A DNA stretch of 47,968 nt from Dysgonomonas sp. Marseille-P4677 (GTDB lineage: Bacteria > Bacteroidota > Bacteroidia > Bacteroidales > Dysgonomonadaceae): assembly GCF_016652235.1 (NCBI RefSeq), contig NZ_JAEPKU010000018.1, positions 1-47,968 on the forward strand, read 5' to 3'. The notes beneath the pieces were generated by a model. It made no database searches and had not been told where the DNA came from. It saw only the letters and a list, made by a program, of their open reading frames with translations. The translations under genes and the position numbers were made by a program. Shown here in pieces: positions 45,001-47,968 of this stretch. Each line of letters opens with the position of its first letter. Within the stretch, counting starts at the first letter, position 1.

Positions 45001-45379
45001 TAATTGGATTATCAGGTTGCTGTTTTAATAGTTGGCCACGTTCACTTAAAGAATTGATGACAATAACATTATCATCAATTGTATAACCTAACCCTATGGG
45101 GGTCAATACTTCAGAAAGCACCTGTGTCAACAACTTATCTTTTACGTTGATATTCACTTTTTCTTTCCCTTTGACTGCCTCATTTTTATAGAGAAATACA
45201 TAGTTCGTCTTTTCCTCTAGTTTACGGAACACCTCTTCTACGGAGGCATTGTTAATGCTTATTGAGACCCTGGTTGATTGAGGATAGGCACTCGCACAAA
45301 TACACGGAATACCTATCAGCATAAACATTAAAAGGGTCTTGAAGCGCAGTTTAAATTTACACTGTCGTTTTTTGTTCAT
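42002..45379 (-). CDS. SusC/RagA TonB-dependent transporter with STN signalling domain, 1125 aa
   Basis: Signal region 1-33. Secretin/TonB short N-terminal (STN) domain about 35-110 (VSISINNASVEEVFRKLEEK, YTIDDNVIVI), regulatory sandwich about 125-210 (DSSGEALAGSNVVIKGT), plug about 220-350 with GSTAIYGARGANGVIIVETVKP, then the barrel to VSLSLNARF. The STN domain contacts the periplasmic part of FecR, so substrate loading can be signalled to the ECF sigma factor encoded upstream. Follows fecR by 27 bp. It differs from the STN-less SusC at 22122-25211, so the two loci use different control logics. Confidence 0.96.
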   Translation of the reverse strand: MNKKRQCKFKLRFKTLLMFMLIGIPCICASAYPQSTRVSISINNASVEEVFRKLEEKTNYVFLYKNEAVKGKEKVNINVKDKLLTQVLSEVLTPIGLGYTIDDNVIVINSLSERGQLLKQQPDNPIKVTGTVKDSSGEALAGSNVVIKGTVVGTSTNIDGAFTLAIPKDFKDPVIVFSFLGMESVEVKYTGQTKIDIVLKDGDTQLKDIVVEAGIMQHNKLGFTGSYTSVSQKELKSIGTTNVLESLRSFDPGFVINDNMQFGSDPNMLANIEVRGKSTMDISATRDQTTNSSENRPLFIVDGFEATMQEVDGMDINRIESITILKDAGSTAIYGARGANGVIIVETVKPKPGQIMIDYNGDYKVGFADLSQYNLMNAAEKLEFERLAGRWNIGVANEEANKEYYARLKNVQRGVDTYWIKEPIRTAYTHNHSLLIQGGDRNNILYSVGANYEKYQGVMKGSDRETYGSNVKLIYRGFNSLNISNDIKVWGRNGNNGAWTTGNSFRKFAEANPYFEKSLENGELAPRLDEIVKRENGESRSYILFNPLYNASLNSYSTERTFIVTNNTKIDWNVNNDLRLSGGLSLERYFVDYDRFVDPTNTEFYSDAYDKKGTRSSKNSNEWSVTGDFRISYKKTFLDKQNITFSGYSKLKEINYRNKGYELEGFAEGSTGLPSSGSYLEDGTPPYEERIDREVSLIGALNYNYDYKYLFDVSFNEEGSNSFGKNKKFDEFWSVGLGWNIHRESFAKNWGWLSLMKLSGSTGTNSKKTSNSASVSSIYALQKGNSIFGQGVYISQLGNPDLRWTKVRKTSLNFDLEMFNKRFLLSGSYYYHKADPMVIDLVMRPSSGIEKFYTNLGDMDTKGVEFNTTFFPIYNMKENIMLSIGVQGSHVESQYNNMRDALSTLNEAYNQDFTSLNSTIHYQDGASPDDIWAVRSAGIDPASGDEIFIKKDGTQTFVFDAEDKVIVGNTQPTLYGAIKLNFIYKKVQLNFVLRYSLGGDILNRALFDKVENVTATTVLYNQDKRALFDRWQKPGDITSFKRINSLNNTFQLSSRFVQRNDYLRGESAKITWDFTGDQWIQKIGLRNLYAGFAMADIFNIYRVKQERGIDYPFSRTVSLSLNARF

Positions 45380-45406
45380 AGACTTCTTTATAAAAGGTTG
45401 TTAGTT

Positions 45407-46555
45407 TTATTTCTTAGAAATAGTTATAGTGTTTTTTCTTAATTCAAATTTTAGTTCTCCAGCCTTTTCAAACTTTCTTAATACATCTTCAGGATGAGTG
45501 TACATCTTTATTTTACCACTGTATGTAACGTTTCTTATATCAGGATTGTCATCCAAATATTTTATCTTAAGGTCATACCATCTGCTCAGTTGTCTCATTA
45601 TCTCATCGAGAGGTGTATTATCGAAATAAAATATATTGTCGGCCCAAGCTACAATAGGTTCTACATTAACTTCTTTTACATCTAACAGATGAGTTCTTTT
45701 ATCAAATACGACTTGTTCTCCCGGTAATACCCGATGCTCTTTATTATTGTCTAACAATTCTATTTTACCTTCTATCAATGTGGTATAAGAATTGGGATCG
45801 TTATCATATGATTTTACATTAAATTTAGTTCCGAGAACCTTTATGGATATATTCTCTGTTTTAACTATAAAAGGTTTTCCTTCCGATTTTGTTACTTCAA
45901 AAAAAGCTTCCCCATTTAATGTAACAATTCGCTCATCTAAATAATAATCATCTGAGAACGAAAGAGTCGAGCCTGAATTTAAATGAACTTTTGTCCCATC
46001 CGGTAATTTTACAGTATACATACCTTTATATGGTACATCGATAATATTAGGTTTATTATTGATCTTCCTTTTTACCGGTATTTCATTGATTACTAAGAGA
46101 CCTCTCTCGTTTTGGAGAAACAGATTATTTGATAATGTAGTATTAATAAGGGTGTCGAGGTTAACAATACTCCCATCGGATGTTTTAAACAGAGTTGTCC
46201 CACTACCGATGAGCTTACTATTATATGGTGTATCATAAGTCAACCAATATATAGTAAATATAGTAATGATAAGTGCAGCTATAGCAGCAACCCGAACAAA
46301 AAGATAATTGTATCTTCTTGTCTTATGATTATATTTCTTATTTATTTTATTATATGCGGAATCTACATCAAATGATGTAATTATAGATAATTGACGATCT
46401 ATCTCTTCTTTATTTTGCAACTCTTTATACAGTTCTTGTACAGAAGGGTTTTCATTCATAACATCAATGATAGACTTTTCTATATCAGATGGTAAATCTT
46501 CTTTCTGTAAGTATCTTAATAACGATTTTGCGAATACAAATGGATTAACTTTCAT
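45407..46555 (-). CDS. FecR-family anti-sigma factor, 382 aa
   Basis: Cytoplasmic N-terminal helices about 1-80, TM about 86-106 (VAAIAALIITIFTIYWL), periplasmic FecR beta domain about 165-275 (VKLPDGTKVHLNSGSTLSF, RIVTLNGEAFFEV, GTKFNVKSY) and a C-terminal DUF4974/STN-like module about 310-380 (IFYFDNTPLDEIMRQLSRWYDL). Holds the ECF sigma factor until the STN domain of the ligand-loaded SusC signals. Separated from the sigma gene by 165 bp with two hairpins, so stoichiometry is likely tuned there. Confidence 0.94.
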   Translation of the reverse strand: MKVNPFVFAKSLLRYLQKEDLPSDIEKSIIDVMNENPSVQELYKELQNKEEIDRQLSIITSFDVDSAYNKINKKYNHKTRRYNYLFVRVAAIAALIITIFTIYWLTYDTPYNSKLIGSGTTLFKTSDGSIVNLDTLINTTLSNNLFLQNERGLLVINEIPVKRKINNKPNIIDVPYKGMYTVKLPDGTKVHLNSGSTLSFSDDYYLDERIVTLNGEAFFEVTKSEGKPFIVKTENISIKVLGTKFNVKSYDNDPNSYTTLIEGKIELLDNNKEHRVLPGEQVVFDKRTHLLDVKEVNVEPIVAWADNIFYFDNTPLDEIMRQLSRWYDLKIKYLDDNPDIRNVTYSGKIKMYTHPEDVLRKFEKAGELKFELRKNTITISKK

Positions 46556-46578
46556 ATTAAATTAGGTTTATTTCTACA

Positions 46579-46612
46579 TTTCTAAAGAAACCGAAATAAG
46601 TTTCTTCAGAAA
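46579..46612 (-). other. Hairpin in the fecR leader
   Basis: TTTCTAAAGAAAC and GTTTCTTCAGAAA pair over 13 positions with one mismatch, 24 bp before the fecR start. No U-tract follows, so it is more likely a leader structure than a terminator. Confidence 0.35.
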
Positions 46613-46659
46613 AAAATGTTCCTTGTTAATGAATACAAGCGAAGGAAATAAAAGGATTA

Positions 46660-46686
46660 GATAAAATGTGATTTTAACATTTTATC
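46660..46686 (-). terminator. Terminator after the ECF sigma gene
   Basis: A perfect 10-bp stem GATAAAATGT/ACATTTTATC with a 7-nt loop, 34 bp past the sigma stop, followed on the minus strand by TAATCCTTTTATTTCC. It would uncouple sigma from fecR-susCD transcription. Confidence 0.5.
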
Positions 46687-46720
46687 CTAGTGATTTATAG
46701 TATGTACAGATTACTATTCG

Positions 46721-47302
46721 CTACAAGTGAAAAATAAAGACAGCGATAGGGTATAGATGTTTTAGATATTCTCGTAATTGTTTTTTAGCGTTATTCTTTT
46801 GTACTTTCACCGTATTGACACTTATAGACAATTTTTCGGAAATTTCATTATTGTCCATATGTTCAATATATGCAAGTTTAAATATTATGCCACACTTCTC
46901 GGGTAAACTATTTATCGCACTAATAATTTCCTGATATATTTCGGCCCGAACAATCGAACCCAGCATATCAGTCTCATCATCAATAAATAGTGCACCTATT
47001 TTATCTAAAATCTTCGAATGTACTTCGTTTTTCTTCAATTCATTGATACATTCATTTCTTATCGCTTTGTATAGAAAAAATTTCAAATGATCTTCACTTG
47101 CATATAACTCTGATTCATTTAGCGTTTTTATGAAAATATTTTGTACAACGTCCTCAGAGAGATCTTTATTTTTCAAGAAAGAAAAAGCAAAATAACATAG
47201 TGTCTGATAATTCCTTCGAAAGAAGCTATCAAAGAATACTTCATCTTTTAATGAAATATTTTCGGAAGGATGCATTTCCAGATATTTAGTCATTGCACTC
47301 AT
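46721..47302 (-). CDS. ECF-type sigma-70 factor, 193 aa
   Basis: Region 2 about 28-95 (FDSFFRRNYQTLCYFAFSFL, DLSEDVVQNIFIKTL), region 4 about 130-185 (INSLPEKCGIIFKLAYIEHMDNNEISEKLSISVNTVKVQ, a helix-turn-helix, motif only). Size and layout fit the FecI-like ECF sigmas that drive SusCD loci together with FecR. It is placed first in the locus and should activate the fecR-susCD operon when released. ATG at 47302; a second Met (47293) is possible. Confidence 0.93.
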   Translation of the reverse strand: MSAMTKYLEMHPSENISLKDEVFFDSFFRRNYQTLCYFAFSFLKNKDLSEDVVQNIFIKTLNESELYASEDHLKFFLYKAIRNECINELKKNEVHSKILDKIGALFIDDETDMLGSIVRAEIYQEIISAINSLPEKCGIIFKLAYIEHMDNNEISEKLSISVNTVKVQKNNAKKQLREYLKHLYPIAVFIFHL

Positions 47303-47968
47303 CTTGGCCCTTTGTTTTTTATTCTCTTTTAGAAGCTGTATGAATGTAGTCTAATAAAACCACTGCAATCAGAGAAGTCTAATATATATCTAATTTATTA
47401 CTAAAAAGTTTAATAACAGACTTTCGCTAATAAGATACTTCATCAAATATTATAAATTCATTATCACTCTACTTCTTGGGTTATAGCTTATTTGATATTA
47501 CTCAACATCAAAACGCTTGCTTATAAACCTCTTGGAATATAAGCTTATTCTATATCTATAAAAACCTTTCGGTGGAAATACTTACTCTCTCTAAAGTTAG
47601 AAACAAATATCTAAACAATCTTCCAACTATAGCATAGATCATAACAACAACTACATAGCATGAAGTGATGGTCATCAAAGATAACTATTAATTACAAAAC
47701 CAGATATGACTTGTTACTTTAACAACGCTCTACAAATCAAGACTGCCTCATTATTTGTCTATTGGGACAAAAATACAAAAAAGTAAATCATCAAACACTA
47801 TTACCTACTACTTTCTTTTTGCAGGCATCTCGTTCTGAAGCTGCTACAAACAAAGTGAAATTAAACTCTGATTCATCCAGAGACTCCACCTCGTATACTT
47901 TACATATCACACTGCCACATAATTACATATATATGACTCATAAACAATCACATACATCATAACAAAAG
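47303..47968. other. Gene-free stretch upstream of the ECF sigma gene
   Basis: About 666 bp, very AT-rich, with no convincing ORF or RNA gene. It should include the sigma promoter. Nothing else was identified. Confidence 0.6.

Overview
The window looks like a low-GC Bacteroidota chromosome, most likely Dysgonomonas or a close relative. The reasons are two SusC/SusD loci, a hybrid two-component sensor, an ECF sigma/FecR pair, TAnnTTTG-type promoters, and a type IX secretion tail on a glycoside hydrolase, which argues against Bacteroides itself. The genus is an inference; there is no rRNA or other marker to fix it.

Region 1 (about 1-26.9 kb) is a polysaccharide utilisation locus. It has a hybrid two-component regulator (99-3974, minus), an outer-membrane barrel protein, a secreted GH5-GH43 enzyme (minus), a kinase-less membrane-tethered AraC regulator, a GH31 and a GH43-CBM6 (plus). 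Facing these on the minus strand is an operon of IPT/NHL surface lipoprotein, SusC, SusD and DUF1735/DUF4361 lipoprotein, followed after a hairpin by an MG2-like protein with a receptor-plug domain. The enzyme set suits an arabinose- and/or xylose-containing plant glycan. Near-identical tandem direct repeats with the same 21-bp period lie upstream of the hydrolase/regulator pair (9518-9556) and upstream of the SusCD operon (26879-26915).

Region 2 (26.9-28.8 kb) is an NAD-metabolism island: a 3' remnant of nadE, a nicotinamidase-like hydrolase and an NrtR-like Nudix regulator.

Region 3 (28.8-35.1 kb) is the most interesting part: an RNA-repair/Ro60 locus. A TROVE (Ro60/Rsr) gene and rtcB (RNA ligase), both minus, flank a series of seven structured elements on the same strand, six of them complete. 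I read these as bacterial Y RNAs (Yrl type). Each complete element has an outer stem, an internal loop with a conserved UGYCGUA strand facing a GYYURUWRC-like strand, and an inner stem. Stem sequences differ between copies but stay paired, so there is compensatory change. Five of them present different tRNA-derived modules: circularly permuted tRNA-like bodies with a capped acceptor stem, modules reduced to a T-arm, and one in normal order; the one next to the TROVE gene has a plain loop. Two nearly identical palindromes (33537-33557 and 30936-30956) sit just upstream of promoter-like sequences in front of the TROVE gene and in front of the main RNA array. A divergent WYL-domain regulator gene (34082-35092) is the obvious candidate to bind them. 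A small zinc-ribbon ORF and an unknown 160-aa gene belong to the same neighbourhood.

Region 4 (35.1-47.3 kb, minus) is a second SusCD locus controlled by an ECF sigma factor and FecR anti-sigma, with an STN-domain SusC, SusD, DUF4843 lipoprotein, PKD-like lipoprotein, a TlpA-like thioredoxin and a two-motif aspartyl protease. It has no glycoside hydrolase, so the substrate may not be a glycan. The last 660 bases (47303-47968) hold no recognisable gene.

All RNA structures were worked out by hand; no covariance-model search or folding program was run.
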